DNA from: Pedobacter yonginensis
Lineage (GTDB): Bacteria > Bacteroidota > Bacteroidia > Sphingobacteriales > Sphingobacteriaceae
NCBI RefSeq assembly: GCF_003173595.1
Contig: NZ_QGNZ01000001.1
Coordinates: forward strand, 124,001-188,000
DNA: 64,000 nt
Direction: 5' to 3'
Under the pieces are notes generated by a model that worked only from the letters and a program-made list of their open reading frames with translations, had not been told where the DNA came from and did no database searches. Of this stretch, positions 44,872-53,584 are shown piece by piece. Each line of letters opens with the position of its first letter. Within the stretch, counting starts at the first letter, position 1. A program made the translations under genes and the position numbers.

Positions 44872-45840
44872 ATGTTTTTTTCCATCATAATTCCACTTTA
44901 CAATCGCCCGCAAGAAATAGATGAGTTGCTTCATAGCCTAACCAAGCAAACTTATTTACAGTTTGAGGTTTTGGTGATTGAAGATGGCTCGAAAAATGAT
45001 GCCAAAGCAATTGTAGAAAGCTATCGTAATCAGTTGGATGTTCATTATTTTTTTAAAGAAAACGAAGGGCAGGGCTTTACCAGAAATTATGGTTTTGAAA
45101 GGGCGAAGGGCGATTATTTCATCATCTTCGATTCCGATTGCTTAATTCCGTCCAACTATTTAGAAGAAGTTAAAAACTACCTTTACGATCATCATTTGGA
45201 TGCCTACGGTGGGCCCGATGCGGCGCACGAAAGTTTTACCCCCGTACAAAAGGCCATTAGTTATGCCATGACCTCACCATTTACTACCGGTGGCATTCGT
45301 GGAAACAAAAAGCATATTGGGCAGTTTCATCCAAGAAGTTTCAACATGGGCGTATCCAGAACCGTTTGGGAAAAGGTAGGTGGTTTCATATTAACCCGTT
45401 TGGGCGAAGATATCGAATACAGCATCCGCATTCACGAAAGTGGGTTTAAAATCGGCTTAATTCCCAATGCTATAGTGTATCATAAAAGAAGGACCAGCTT
45501 CAGTCAATTCTACAAGCAGCTACACTTTTTTGGTCGGGCAAGAATAAATATTTATAAACATTTCCCTGCGGAGTTAAAGCTCGTTCATTTCTTCCCTGCG
45601 GTATTTACAATCGGATTTATATTTACAATTGTTTGTAATATACTATATTGGCCTTTGGGCTTTGTTTGCAACTTTTTCCTGTTGCTTTATTTTATGTTGA
45701 TATTTTTTCACTCTTGGTCAGTAAATAAAAGTTTAAAAGTTGCATTTTTGAGCAGTATATCTTCGTTTATCCAATTAACCGCCTATGGTTTAGGATTTAT
45801 TCAAGATTTTATAAAAAGAGTGGTATTAAAACAACAATGA
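44872..45840 (+). CDS. Family 2 glycosyltransferase
   Basis: A 322-residue GT-A enzyme: I-I-I-P-L-Y-N-R at the start, V-I-E-D-G-S-K, F-D-S-D-C-L-I-P for the metal site (about 88-95) and G-E-D-I-E-Y-S (about 186-192) as the acceptor-side acid. Two hydrophobic helices lie at about 240-290. It is unlike the upstream DPM1 type and more like transferases that extend surface glycans. It overlaps the next gene by four bases. Confidence 0.88.
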   Translation: MFFSIIIPLYNRPQEIDELLHSLTKQTYLQFEVLVIEDGSKNDAKAIVESYRNQLDVHYFFKENEGQGFTRNYGFERAKGDYFIIFDSDCLIPSNYLEEVKNYLYDHHLDAYGGPDAAHESFTPVQKAISYAMTSPFTTGGIRGNKKHIGQFHPRSFNMGVSRTVWEKVGGFILTRLGEDIEYSIRIHESGFKIGLIPNAIVYHKRRTSFSQFYKQLHFFGRARINIYKHFPAELKLVHFFPAVFTIGFIFTIVCNILYWPLGFVCNFFLLLYFMLIFFHSWSVNKSLKVAFLSSISSFIQLTAYGLGFIQDFIKRVVLKQQ

Positions 45841-46625
45841 TCAATTATCTAAAAGAGAGTACGTTTGCCGTTAACGATGTAATTCAAAAAGCTTGGGGCA
45901 TTACTAGAAAACATTATTTTTCCATAGCCACGCTGTGCTTTTTAATGTTTATTACCGCTAGTGCATCCAGCTTAATGGCATTTTTTATCAAAGATGTGAG
46001 CAAGGTATTAAGTGTATTGATGGTCATCATCTTCATTATGCTTTATTTTACCATCAATCTTTCGCTATTCAAATACATCTTTCATTTGATGGATGATGAA
46101 GATAACGACGTTAAAATTGTAGATACCTTACCCACAAGACAGCAAATTATTAGATTTCTTATCGCTACACTATATTTCGTAGGCTGTATTTTGGGTGTGT
46201 ATTTGGTGGTAATTTTAATAGCTTTTCCATTTATTTATACTGGCATTAACATCAGCATCGTAAAAAATGTAGCCATATCAGTAGGTATTATTGCCATATT
46301 CATCACGTGGCTACGGATTTCATTTTTTCCATTTTTCATTATTGATAAAAATGCAGGTCCTTTCACCTCAATCAAATTAAGTTTAGCAACAACAAAAGGA
46401 AATTTTACCAAAATTTTATTGCTATTAGTGGTTTTAGGAGGTGGTTATTTAATTTACCTTTTATTAAACTACTTGCAGTGGCCACTCATTGCCTTCATTG
46501 TGAATATTTTGAGTTCATTTATCATTGTGCCATTATCTAGTGTTGCATTAACGGTAGCCTACCGCAAAATCTCTAGCGAATATCAAGGTGATGAGCATCC
46601 AGATATTTTGCATAATATCGTTTAA
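45837..46625 (+). CDS. Hypothetical polytopic membrane protein
   Basis: A 262-residue protein with about six hydrophobic helices (near 30-52, 60-80, 105-130, 140-162, 195-212 and 220-240) and short charged loops. It has no motif I recognise; the general shape recalls the glycerophosphoryl-diester phosphodiesterase membrane domain or DUF975-type proteins, but this is not secure. Its start overlaps the stop of the glycosyltransferase (ATGA), so coupled synthesis and a role in envelope glycan handling are reasonable guesses. Confidence 0.7.
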   Translation: MINYLKESTFAVNDVIQKAWGITRKHYFSIATLCFLMFITASASSLMAFFIKDVSKVLSVLMVIIFIMLYFTINLSLFKYIFHLMDDEDNDVKIVDTLPTRQQIIRFLIATLYFVGCILGVYLVVILIAFPFIYTGINISIVKNVAISVGIIAIFITWLRISFFPFFIIDKNAGPFTSIKLSLATTKGNFTKILLLLVVLGGGYLIYLLLNYLQWPLIAFIVNILSSFIIVPLSSVALTVAYRKISSEYQGDEHPDILHNIV

Positions 46626-46721
46626 ATTGCAGTACATGGTCGGCAAAGCCTTTGATAAACCGATCTCCAAATCATCAACTAAAATTAACATCACAAAGAC
46701 CGCTTTTAAGGATTTGAGGTT

Positions 46722-48218
46722 ATGACAATAAAATCAGTATTAAGTAAACCCTTTGCAGCCTTTGCAGTTTGGCAAATAAACAAGTGGAAGCATAATGCTG
46801 TAAATGCTCAAAATAAAATCCTCAAGAAACTGATAGAGGAAGCAAAAGAAACGGCTTTTGGGAAGGATCATCATTTCGCCGAAATCAAAACCCATTCTGA
46901 TTTTAAAGCGCATGTTCCGGTTAGAGATTATGAAGGATTAAAGCCCTTTGTAGATCGGGTAGTAAATGGCGAGGCCAACGTGTTGTGGAAGGGCAAGCCA
47001 TTGTATTTTGCGAAAACTTCGGGCACTACATCGGGTGTAAAATACATTCCGCTATCAAAGGAGTCTATGCCAGAGCACATTAAGGCTGCTCGGAATGCTA
47101 TTTTAAGCTATATCCATGAAACAGGTAAAGCCGATTTCGTAAACGGAAAAATGATTTTTTTACAAGGAAGCCCAACATTAAGTGTTAAAAACGGTATCAA
47201 TGTTGGTCGTCTTTCAGGCATTGTAGCGCACCACGTGCCAGCATATTTACAAAAAAACCGCCTACCATCATACGAAACTAACTGTATTGAAGATTGGGAA
47301 CAGAAGGTAGATGCCATTGTGGATGAAACCATCCATGAAGATATGACCTTGATTTCGGGCATACCGCCATGGGTGCAGATGTATTTCGATAAGTTATCAG
47401 AAAAAGCAGCAGGGAAGAAAATTGCCGACATTTTTAAAAATTTTAGTCTGTTTATTTACGGGGGGGTAAATTTTGAACCCTACAGGGCGAAAATAGAACA
47501 AAGCATTGGTAAAAAAATCGATTCCATTGAAACCTATCCAGCGTCAGAAGGTTTTATCGCCTACCAAGATTCGCAAAAGGACAAAGGATTATTGCTACTT
47601 GCAGATGCTGGAATTTTTTATGAATTCATTCCTGCGGACGAATACTACAACGATACCCCAACCAGACTTTCATTGGGAGAAGTGGAATTGGATACCAATT
47701 ATGCTTTAATTTTAAATACGAATGCAGGTTTATGGGCTTATAGCATCGGCGATACCGTGAAATTTGTTTCGAAAAATCCTTACAAAATAGTGGTAACAGG
47801 CAGAATTAAGCATTTTATTTCTGCATTTGGAGAGCATGTAATTGGCGAAGAGGTAGAACATGCACTGTTAAGCGTTGCTAATGCCGAACAAGTTGAAATT
47901 ACAGAATTTACCGTTGCACCGCAGGTTGCCCCAAAAATGGGATTGCCTTACCACGAATGGTTTGTAGAGTTTTCAAAAGCACCGCAAGACCTTATCGCTT
48001 TTAGCAAAAAGGTTGATGCAGAATTGCAAAAGAAAAATATTTATTACTTCGATTTGATTGAAGGAAACATCCTTCAGCCCTTAATTATACGTACTTTGCA
48101 AAAAGATGCTTTTGTAAATTATATGAAAAGTGAAGGCAAACTAGGTGGACAAAATAAGGTGCCAAGATTGAGCAACGATCGGAAATTGGCCGATGGCCTA
48201 CAAAAATATATTGCTTAA
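46722..48218 (+). CDS. GH3 family acyl-adenylate-forming protein
   Basis: GH3 enzymes adenylate a carboxylic acid and join it to an amino acid (known for plant auxin and jasmonate). The 498-residue bacterial member has the ATP-binding loop K-T-S-G-T-T-S-G-V-K (about 103-112), the motif Y-P-A-S-E-G-F-I-A-Y (about 273-282) and Y-S-I-G-D-T-V-K-F (about 342-350), matching GH3 motifs I-III. The bacterial substrates are unknown. It directly precedes dxr; their boundary is only tens of bases. Confidence 0.88.
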   Translation: MTIKSVLSKPFAAFAVWQINKWKHNAVNAQNKILKKLIEEAKETAFGKDHHFAEIKTHSDFKAHVPVRDYEGLKPFVDRVVNGEANVLWKGKPLYFAKTSGTTSGVKYIPLSKESMPEHIKAARNAILSYIHETGKADFVNGKMIFLQGSPTLSVKNGINVGRLSGIVAHHVPAYLQKNRLPSYETNCIEDWEQKVDAIVDETIHEDMTLISGIPPWVQMYFDKLSEKAAGKKIADIFKNFSLFIYGGVNFEPYRAKIEQSIGKKIDSIETYPASEGFIAYQDSQKDKGLLLLADAGIFYEFIPADEYYNDTPTRLSLGEVELDTNYALILNTNAGLWAYSIGDTVKFVSKNPYKIVVTGRIKHFISAFGEHVIGEEVEHALLSVANAEQVEITEFTVAPQVAPKMGLPYHEWFVEFSKAPQDLIAFSKKVDAELQKKNIYYFDLIEGNILQPLIIRTLQKDAFVNYMKSEGKLGGQNKVPRLSNDRKLADGLQKYIA

Positions 48219-48260
48219 TTGCGATTGGAGATCAGGGATATTAAAAAGAGAAAAACGAAT

Positions 48261-49421
48261 TTGAAAAATATAGCCATTTTAGGTTCTACGGGGAGTATAG
48301 GTACACAGGCGCTTGAGGTAATCAGAGAGAATCCTACGGTTTTTAAGGTTACCGTTTTATCTGCGCTAAAAAATTCAACATTACTCATACAGCAAGCCTT
48401 AGAGTTTAAGCCAGAAGTAGTTGTAATTTGCGATGAGGGCAAATACGCAGAAGTAAAAACTGCGCTTTCTGGTTTAAATATTCAAGTTTTAGCAGGCGAA
48501 GATGCCTTAACAGAATCAGCAGTTCATCCATCCAGCGAAGTTGTTCTAACTGCCCTTATGGGATCAGTTGGACTAAAGCCGACCATTGCCGCTATACGAG
48601 CGGGTAAGAATATTGCACTTGCCAATAAAGAAACGTTGGTGGTTGCGGGAGAATTGGTTACAAAACTAGCGGAAGAACATCAGGTCAAAATCCTTCCGGT
48701 AGATTCTGAACACTCTGCAATTTTTCAATGTTTGGTAGGAGAGGAACAAAACGAAATTGAAAAAATTTACCTTACCGCATCAGGCGGCCCATTTCTTGGT
48801 AAAAGCCGTGATTTTTTAGCTTCGGTTAGAAAGGAACAGGCTTTGAAACATCCCAATTGGGTAATGGGTGCAAAAATCACAATCGATTCTGCATCGTTGA
48901 TGAACAAGGGTTTAGAAGTGATTGAGGCAAAATGGCTATTCAACTTAAATGTTAATCAAATTGATGTAATTGTTCATCCACAGTCTATTATCCATTCGCT
49001 GGTGCAGTTTACTGATGGATCAATGAAAGCTCAAATGGGGGTTCCAGATATGAAATTGCCCATTCAATACGCATTAAATTATCCTGATAGGCTAAAAAAC
49101 AGTTTTAAGCGTTTTAACTTCTTAGATTATCCGAATTTCACCTTTCAAAAGGCAGATGTGGATACCTTTAAAAATCTGGGGTTGGCATTCGATTCATTAA
49201 AGAAGGGTGGTAATATGCCTTGTATTTTAAATGCAGCTAATGAAGTGGTTGTAGAAGCTTTTTTAAAAGATAAAATTGGTTTCTTACAAATGAGTGATGT
49301 TATTGAACGGTGTATGAGCGACATCAAGTTTATTGAAAAGCCAGAATTGCACGATTATTTAGAAACTGACAAACATAGCCGTATCTTAGCCGGCGAATTA
49401 GTAACAAAAAGTACATTTTAA
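48261..49421 (+). CDS. dxr: 1-deoxy-D-xylulose 5-phosphate reductoisomerase
   Basis: Second step of the MEP isoprenoid pathway. The frame is open from a TTG at 48219, but I choose the TTG at 48261, because the NADPH loop I-A-I-L-G-S-T-G-S-I-G follows within four residues and the length (386) is then normal. Other motifs: A-N-K-E-T-L-V (about 120), P-V-D-S-E-H-S-A-I-F (about 145-154), and the metal-binding S-A-S-L-M-N-K-G-L-E (about 212-221). Followed by rseP at 31 bases. Confidence 0.95.
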   Translation: MKNIAILGSTGSIGTQALEVIRENPTVFKVTVLSALKNSTLLIQQALEFKPEVVVICDEGKYAEVKTALSGLNIQVLAGEDALTESAVHPSSEVVLTALMGSVGLKPTIAAIRAGKNIALANKETLVVAGELVTKLAEEHQVKILPVDSEHSAIFQCLVGEEQNEIEKIYLTASGGPFLGKSRDFLASVRKEQALKHPNWVMGAKITIDSASLMNKGLEVIEAKWLFNLNVNQIDVIVHPQSIIHSLVQFTDGSMKAQMGVPDMKLPIQYALNYPDRLKNSFKRFNFLDYPNFTFQKADVDTFKNLGLAFDSLKKGGNMPCILNAANEVVVEAFLKDKIGFLQMSDVIERCMSDIKFIEKPELHDYLETDKHSRILAGELVTKSTF

Positions 49422-49452
49422 AATCTAACAAGAGAAAATTTTATAAGAACAT

Positions 49453-50853
49453 ATGAATGGATTGATTATGGCGGGGCAGTTGTTGCTCGGATTGTCTTTA
49501 TTGGTAATATTACACGAATTGGGGCATTTTTTGGCAGCAAGGGCATTTGGTATTAAAGTAGAAAAATTTTATTTATTTTTTGATGCATGGGGTTTTAAAC
49601 TTTTCAGTTTCAAAAAAGGTGATGTAGAATATGGTATTGGCTGGTTGCCTTTGGGTGGCTATGTTAAAATTGCGGGAATGATTGATGAAAGCATGGATAC
49701 TGAGCAAATGGCTCAGCCTGCTCAGCCCTGGGAGTTTCGCTCTAAACCAGCTTGGCAACGCTTAATTGTGATGTTGGGTGGTATTATCGTTAACATTATC
49801 GTGGGTGTTTTAATATTTTGGATGCTTACGTTTAGCTACGGCAAGAGTTATACCATCAATGAAAAATTAACCAACGGTATTGCCGCTGGTACTATGGGTA
49901 AGGAAATTGGATTGAAGAATGGCGATAGAATTTTAGCCATCAACGAAAAGAAGTTGATTCGTTTTGAAGATGCAATATCAAGCAAAGTATTATTTGATGG
50001 TGCCAGATTAACCGTTTTAAGGGGCAATCAAACTCTTTATGTTTCGGTACCTGATACCATTTTAAATAAGTTATCGAAAAACGATAAGGAAAACTTTATA
50101 TCGCCAAGGTATGTGATGGAGCGTATCGATAAGGTTTCTGTTCCAGATCCAAGTGTAGATGAACAATCGTTCATTGGTAAAATATTGGATAAGCTATTTC
50201 ACCGTAAATTCGAGAAACCTGTTTATCCAGCTTATAATGCAGGCATTAAGCCTGGAGATAGCATCTTAACTGTAAATGATAAAGCGATCACTTTCTTAGA
50301 TCAGTTTAAAGATGAAGTATCAGCCAACAAGAATAAACAAGTTAGTATTACTGCTTTGCGGAATGGTAAAAAAGTAACTTTCAATCCTGCAGTCAGTAAA
50401 GATGGAACAATTGGCGTAATTCCGAATGTAAAAATGCCTGAGTCGGCACATGTTGATTTTAACTTAATCCAATCGCTACCAGAAGGCGCAAGTATGGCCT
50501 ACAGCACTTTTGTAGATAATGCTAAGGGTATTGGAAAGATGGTTACAGGTAAGTTAAGCGCAAGGAATATCAGCAGTCCAATCGGAATAGCCAAAGTTTA
50601 TGGCAGTACTTTCGATTGGGTTAAATTTTGGACTTTAACCGGCCTAATTTCAATGGCCTTGGCTTTTATGAATTTACTTCCCATTCCAGGATTAGATGGT
50701 GGACATGTGGTGTTTCTTTTAATCGAAATGGTGCAACGTAAGCCTGTAAGCGAAAAAGTTTTGGAAAAGGCACAGATTGTTGGTTTCGTAATTTTAATCT
50801 GTTTGATGGTGTTTGCTTTCGGTAATGATATTTTAAAATCTTTCGGTAAGTAA
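49453..50853 (+). CDS. rseP: Site-2 intramembrane zinc protease RseP
   Basis: Cleaves membrane-spanning substrates such as anti-sigma factors and leftover signal peptides. The 466-residue protein has the zinc motif H-E-L-G-H in the first helix (about 21-25), two PDZ-like domains (about 135-200 and 245-310) and the second-site N-L-L-P-I-P-G-L-D-G-G-H (about 408-419). Four membrane helices fit the family. The dxr-rseP order is conserved in many bacteria. A clear terminator follows. Confidence 0.95.
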   Translation: MNGLIMAGQLLLGLSLLVILHELGHFLAARAFGIKVEKFYLFFDAWGFKLFSFKKGDVEYGIGWLPLGGYVKIAGMIDESMDTEQMAQPAQPWEFRSKPAWQRLIVMLGGIIVNIIVGVLIFWMLTFSYGKSYTINEKLTNGIAAGTMGKEIGLKNGDRILAINEKKLIRFEDAISSKVLFDGARLTVLRGNQTLYVSVPDTILNKLSKNDKENFISPRYVMERIDKVSVPDPSVDEQSFIGKILDKLFHRKFEKPVYPAYNAGIKPGDSILTVNDKAITFLDQFKDEVSANKNKQVSITALRNGKKVTFNPAVSKDGTIGVIPNVKMPESAHVDFNLIQSLPEGASMAYSTFVDNAKGIGKMVTGKLSARNISSPIGIAKVYGSTFDWVKFWTLTGLISMALAFMNLLPIPGLDGGHVVFLLIEMVQRKPVSEKVLEKAQIVGFVILICLMVFAFGNDILKSFGK

Positions 50854-50872
50854 AACGAATTTTATATAATTG

Positions 50873-50927
50873 CCGCAGGTGTAAGCATTTTTGAATATTC
50901 AAAAATGTTTAAGGCCTGCGGTTTTTT
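50873..50927 (+). terminator. Intrinsic terminator after rseP
   Basis: CCGCAGG (50873-50879) pairs with CCTGCGG (50915-50921) followed by six T; an inner ATTTTTGAAT/ATTCAAAAAT stem extends it. Confidence 0.88.
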
Positions 50928-50936
50928 AATTTAAGA

Positions 50937-51479
50937 ATGATGAGTGCGTCAAAACAACTTCCCAACTATTTCGAGTTCTACGAGTTACCGATTCAGTTTA
51001 ATCCAGACTTGAATGCTATTAAAACCCAATTTTATGCTTTTAGTAAAAAATATCATCCAGATTTTTTTGCCAACGAAAGCGACGAAAAACAGGAGGAAGT
51101 TTTAGATTTATCTACCTTAAATAATAAGGCTTATCAGATTTTAAGTAACCCGCAAAAGCGACTCAAATACGTTTTAGAATTAAAAGGTATTGTTGAAACG
51201 GATGAAGGCTATCAATTACCACAATCTTTTTTAATGGAGATGATGGATGTGAATGAAGCCTTAATGGATTTGGAATTTGAGCCAGATGCGGAAAAACTGA
51301 ATCAAGTGAATGCGGAGGTAGGTGAGATTGAACAGAAATTGGAGCTTGAATTGCAGCACTTAACTCAGCGATTTGATGCCAATTCCAATGATGAAGAAAA
51401 AACGCTTTTGGCAATTAAAGACCTTTATTACCGTCAGAAATACATAAATAGAATCAGAGAACGTTTGCCAAAAGGTTAA
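50937..51479 (+). CDS. hscB: Iron-sulfur cluster co-chaperone HscB
   Basis: HscB brings the scaffold IscU to the Hsp70 HscA. The 180-residue protein has an N-terminal J-like domain (about 8-85) with Y-F-E-F-Y-E-L, K-K-Y-H-P-D-F-F (the HPD signature at about 40-42) and a C-terminal three-helix bundle (about 95-175) with Q-S-F-L-M-E-M-M-D-V-N-E-A. ATG codons at 50937 and 50940 are both possible starts. No hscA is nearby; the ISC-type ferredoxin and iscX lie 46 kb upstream. Confidence 0.92.
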   Translation: MMSASKQLPNYFEFYELPIQFNPDLNAIKTQFYAFSKKYHPDFFANESDEKQEEVLDLSTLNNKAYQILSNPQKRLKYVLELKGIVETDEGYQLPQSFLMEMMDVNEALMDLEFEPDAEKLNQVNAEVGEIEQKLELELQHLTQRFDANSNDEEKTLLAIKDLYYRQKYINRIRERLPKG

Positions 51480-51512
51480 ATGTGAATTAATTGTTTTATA
51501 TCGAGCCTTGGA

Positions 51513-51595
51513 GATGCTGAAATAAATTCAGCATGACGGATGGCTATTCAGGGATCTTCATTGAGGTCGTCACCCTGAATTTATTTCAGGGTCTT
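51513..51595. repeat. REP-like dispersed element, copy 2
   Basis: GATGCTGAAATAAATTCAGC followed by ATGACGG, a short middle, then CGTCACCCTGAATTTATTTC and AGGGTCT. The arms are inverted repeats. It matches copy 1 at 6263-6367 and the half copy at 8819-8845. Confidence 0.78.
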
Positions 51596-51611
51596 AGTTG
51601 GTTTTTAGGAT

Positions 51612-51925
51612 GTTCCAACTGCCATGGTACGTGTCCCCCAAGTACCATCATTGGGAGCTATAATTATTGTTTCGTGAAGATACGAACCAAGGCAAGGAGA
51701 TATTTTAGCTTTCCACAACTGCCATGGTACGCCTCCCCACGTACGATCATTGGGAGCTATAATTATTGTTTCGTGAAGACACGAACCAAGGCAAGGAGAT
51801 ATTTTAACTTTCCACAACTGCCATGGTACGTGTCCCTACGTACCATCATTGGGAGCTATAATTATTGTTTCATGAAGACACGAACAAAGGAAATTAAATT
51901 TAAGCCCTTGCCATGGTGTGGTGTG
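51612..51925. repeat. Three tandem copies of a ~100-bp hairpin repeat plus a fragment
   Basis: CTGCCATGGTACG recurs with starts 100 and then 99 bases apart (51619, 51719, 51818); a partial unit follows near 51908. Each unit can fold two hairpins: ATGGTACGT/ACGTACCAT around 6 bases (best in copy 3) and TTCGTG/CACGAA. The long frame across it is a product of the repeat, not a gene. Confidence 0.85.
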
Positions 51926-51977
51926 CGGAAAGGCCCCAAACGTTACACGTAACGTAGGATACCTAAAGCAAGGGCTT
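51902..51977 (+). terminator. Long structured element ending in a terminator-like hairpin
   Basis: AAGCCCTTGC (51902-51911) pairs with GCAAGGGCTT (51968-51977) and encloses a second hairpin CGTTAC/GTAACG (51941-51954). TTTTATATT follows. It may be a terminator or a small structured RNA. Confidence 0.5.
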
Positions 51978-51997
51978 TTATATTGCTAAAACGTGTC

Positions 51998-52132
51998 ATG
52001 GGTTTCAAAGACAAAATGAAAGCGCAAGCCATTATCAGAGAGCAGATGCAGGCCATTAAAGAGTTGCAGAAAGCAAATAAGCATTTATCCAAAGTACTAG
52101 ATTTGGAAACTAAGTGTAAAAATAAAGCTTAA
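51998..52132 (+). CDS. Small helical protein, uncertain
   Basis: A 44-codon frame starting MGFKDKMKAQAIIREQM and ending K-C-K-N-K-A. The composition (many Lys, Gln, Glu, Ala and Leu with heptad-like spacing) predicts one amphipathic coiled-coil helix. It lies 20 bases after a structured element. No family recognised; the absence of stop codons over 44 codons could be chance, but the residue pattern looks protein-like. Confidence 0.35.
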   Translation: MGFKDKMKAQAIIREQMQAIKELQKANKHLSKVLDLETKCKNKA

Positions 52133-52245
52133 TTTTCATCTTGGAGCGAAATGATTACGCTGAGTATGAAAAATACCACTACGCCAACCCCGTAGAAAAT
52201 TTTTGATCTTCAGCTAATTGCCTTAAAAAAGATTTTTAAAAGAGA

Positions 52246-52273
52246 AAGCCTCAACATTTGCATGTTGAGGCTT
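52246..52273. terminator. Bidirectional terminator hairpin
   Basis: AAGCCTCAACAT/ATGTTGAGGCTT, a perfect 12-bp stem with a 4-base loop, followed on the plus strand by TTATTTCTC and on the minus strand by TCTCTTTT. On the minus strand it lies right after the stop of the remnant at 52274. Confidence 0.82.
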
Positions 52274-52453
52274 TTATTTCTCTGTACCCCCGGGCGTACT
52301 GAAATCGAACCAGTTCATGGATGATTTGAACATAATTGCTTCAATACTAATGTGATAATTAAGATGAGTTATTTTTGCATGCGGAATTGTTTTTTGCAAC
52401 AATTCTTTGGTAATTTGTATTTGATCTGCTTGGGAATACAATTGTAACTCCCA
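52274..52453 (-). pseudogene. C-terminal gene remnant of unknown origin
   Basis: A 59-codon minus-strand frame without an ATG start until late, ending N-W-F-D-F-S-T-P-G-G-T-E-K and then a terminator. It reads like a real protein end (S-Q-A-D-Q-I-Q-I-T-K-E-L-L-Q). An overlapping frame begins M-H-I-Y-I-L-V at its upstream end, which would fit a frameshift. The rest of 52454-52786 holds another short C-terminus-like fragment (plus strand, G-L-K-I-G-L-L-T-E-E-L-E-L before a TAA near 52615) and nothing else I can name. Confidence 0.35.
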
Positions 52454-52786
52454 CTAAAATATAAATATGCATACAACTGATAGTACAAATGCTTCAATAT
52501 TGCTACAGGTTACAAATAAGTTTTCTTTGAGCCTAGCATAACGGAAATCTTGTCTTGGCTGCGCAGAAAATCGGACTTAAAATTGGATTGCTAACCGAAG
52601 AGCTTGAACTTTAAATGATTATAGCTTGGTTTCACTACACAAGATATACAGGCCATGAACATAAGCTATCTCAAATGATTTTGCTAATATTATCATTAGA
52701 ATTTTAGATACATTTAATCCTTCGTTTTTGATATAGCGCAAATTATCAAAAACTCATCATCAAAAACTAAAATTCTGATTTGAATA

Positions 52787-52990
52787 ATGGAATGGGTTTA
52801 TGATAATCAGCAAAAAGAAAAAGAGATATTTAATGATTGTCTGGAACGTTATACTTTGCTTAAATGCATCAGCATTTGCTTAGAGTCGCTTATCAAAAAA
52901 GGAGGGAATAATGAAAATAAAATGAATGGAATAAATTTGCCTATTTATAAAAATGAAAGGGCAACTAGAATGCTGCCCTTAATCAATTAA
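52787..52990 (+). CDS. Hypothetical short protein, doubtful
   Basis: A 67-residue frame (M-E-W-V-Y-D-N-Q-Q-K-E-K-E) with charged first half and two Cys. There is no recognisable family. Its end overlaps a hairpin that works as terminator for the convergent copper-binding-protein gene, which argues against the last 15 residues being meaningful. The first 45 residues look plausible for a small helical protein, so I keep it at low confidence. Confidence 0.35.
   Translation: MEWVYDNQQKEKEIFNDCLERYTLLKCISICLESLIKKGGNNENKMNGINLPIYKNERATRMLPLIN
52957..52980 (-). terminator. Terminator of the Cys-rich protein gene
   Basis: AAGGGCA/TGCCCTT 7-bp stem (52957-52963 with 52974-52980). On the minus strand it is followed by TCATTTTTA. 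Confidence 0.65.
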
Positions 52991-53010
52991 TGCTCACGGT
53001 GATTGGCATC

Positions 53011-53349
53011 TTAAGCAGCTACTCCTGTCATTCTTCTGCATTCTTCCGCACAAGCCTTACAAGCATCTGCACATTCCTGACAATGCTGGGTATGATGATT
53101 ACTACACTCATCTCCGCATTGCTGGCAAATATCTGCGCAAATACGGCAAATGTCTTGAGCAAAAGAGCTACCCATACTCATCAATTGAGCGGCAGAGTAG
53201 CAGATGGCTGCACATTGCATATCAAGCTCAATACACCGCGCCATCATTTTCACGTCTTCTTCCTGAGTGCATGAACTTGCACAATGATTGCAAATTGAAG
53301 CACACTTTAAGCATGCATCAATACAGTTTTTCCATTCATGGTATCCCAT
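53011..53349 (-). CDS. Cys-rich four-helix-bundle copper-binding protein
   Basis: A 112-residue protein with 19 Cys, spaced mainly as C-x2-C, C-x3-C and C-x6-C along predicted helices (C-I-D-A-C-L-K-C-A-S-I-C-N-H-C at the start). This is the pattern of the DUF326/copper storage protein family, in which Cys lining a four-helix bundle hold many Cu(I) ions. No signal peptide, so a cytosolic copper store is inferred. It is monocistronic, at the entry of the accessory region. Copper binding is family knowledge, not shown here. Confidence 0.85.
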   Translation of the reverse strand: MGYHEWKNCIDACLKCASICNHCASSCTQEEDVKMMARCIELDMQCAAICYSAAQLMSMGSSFAQDICRICADICQQCGDECSNHHTQHCQECADACKACAEECRRMTGVAA

Positions 53350-53548
53350 AACTTTAATTTTTTAGGGTTATAAAAAAAATTCCTATATAGATAACATGGT
53401 TATTTCCAGGCGGTTTCATTTTGTTTAAGAAAAGCTTTAATCCCGTGATATGATGCTTGTTTAAACGGTAGAAGAATAAGAAACTGGTTCTCGTATTCAA
53501 ATAAGGAGGAATAGTGATAAATTAAATTCTCAACACCTACTTTAAGAT

Positions 53549-53579
53549 TTTGCACATCATTTTATTAGTATTATATTTG
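53549..53579 (+). promoter_or_regulatory. Promoter of the fluoride cassette
   Basis: TTTG (53549-53552), exactly 19 bases, TATATTTG (53572-53579): a textbook Bacteroidota promoter. The predicted start about 7 bases on falls at 53586, the first base pair of the riboswitch. Confidence 0.85.
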
Positions 53580-53584
53580 CAATA

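Noticed and set aside
51533..51952. 139-codon frame over the 100-bp repeats
   Set aside because: Its product only repeats the DNA unit, and the hairpins better explain the sequence conservation.
52281..52320. tRNA 3' end as an integration site (GTACCCCCGGGCG followed by AATCGAACC)
   Set aside because: No cloverleaf can be built on either strand; the minus strand reads as the end of a protein instead.
52990..53274. Plus-strand frame opposite the Cys-rich protein gene
   Set aside because: Antisense shadow of a clear 19-Cys protein.
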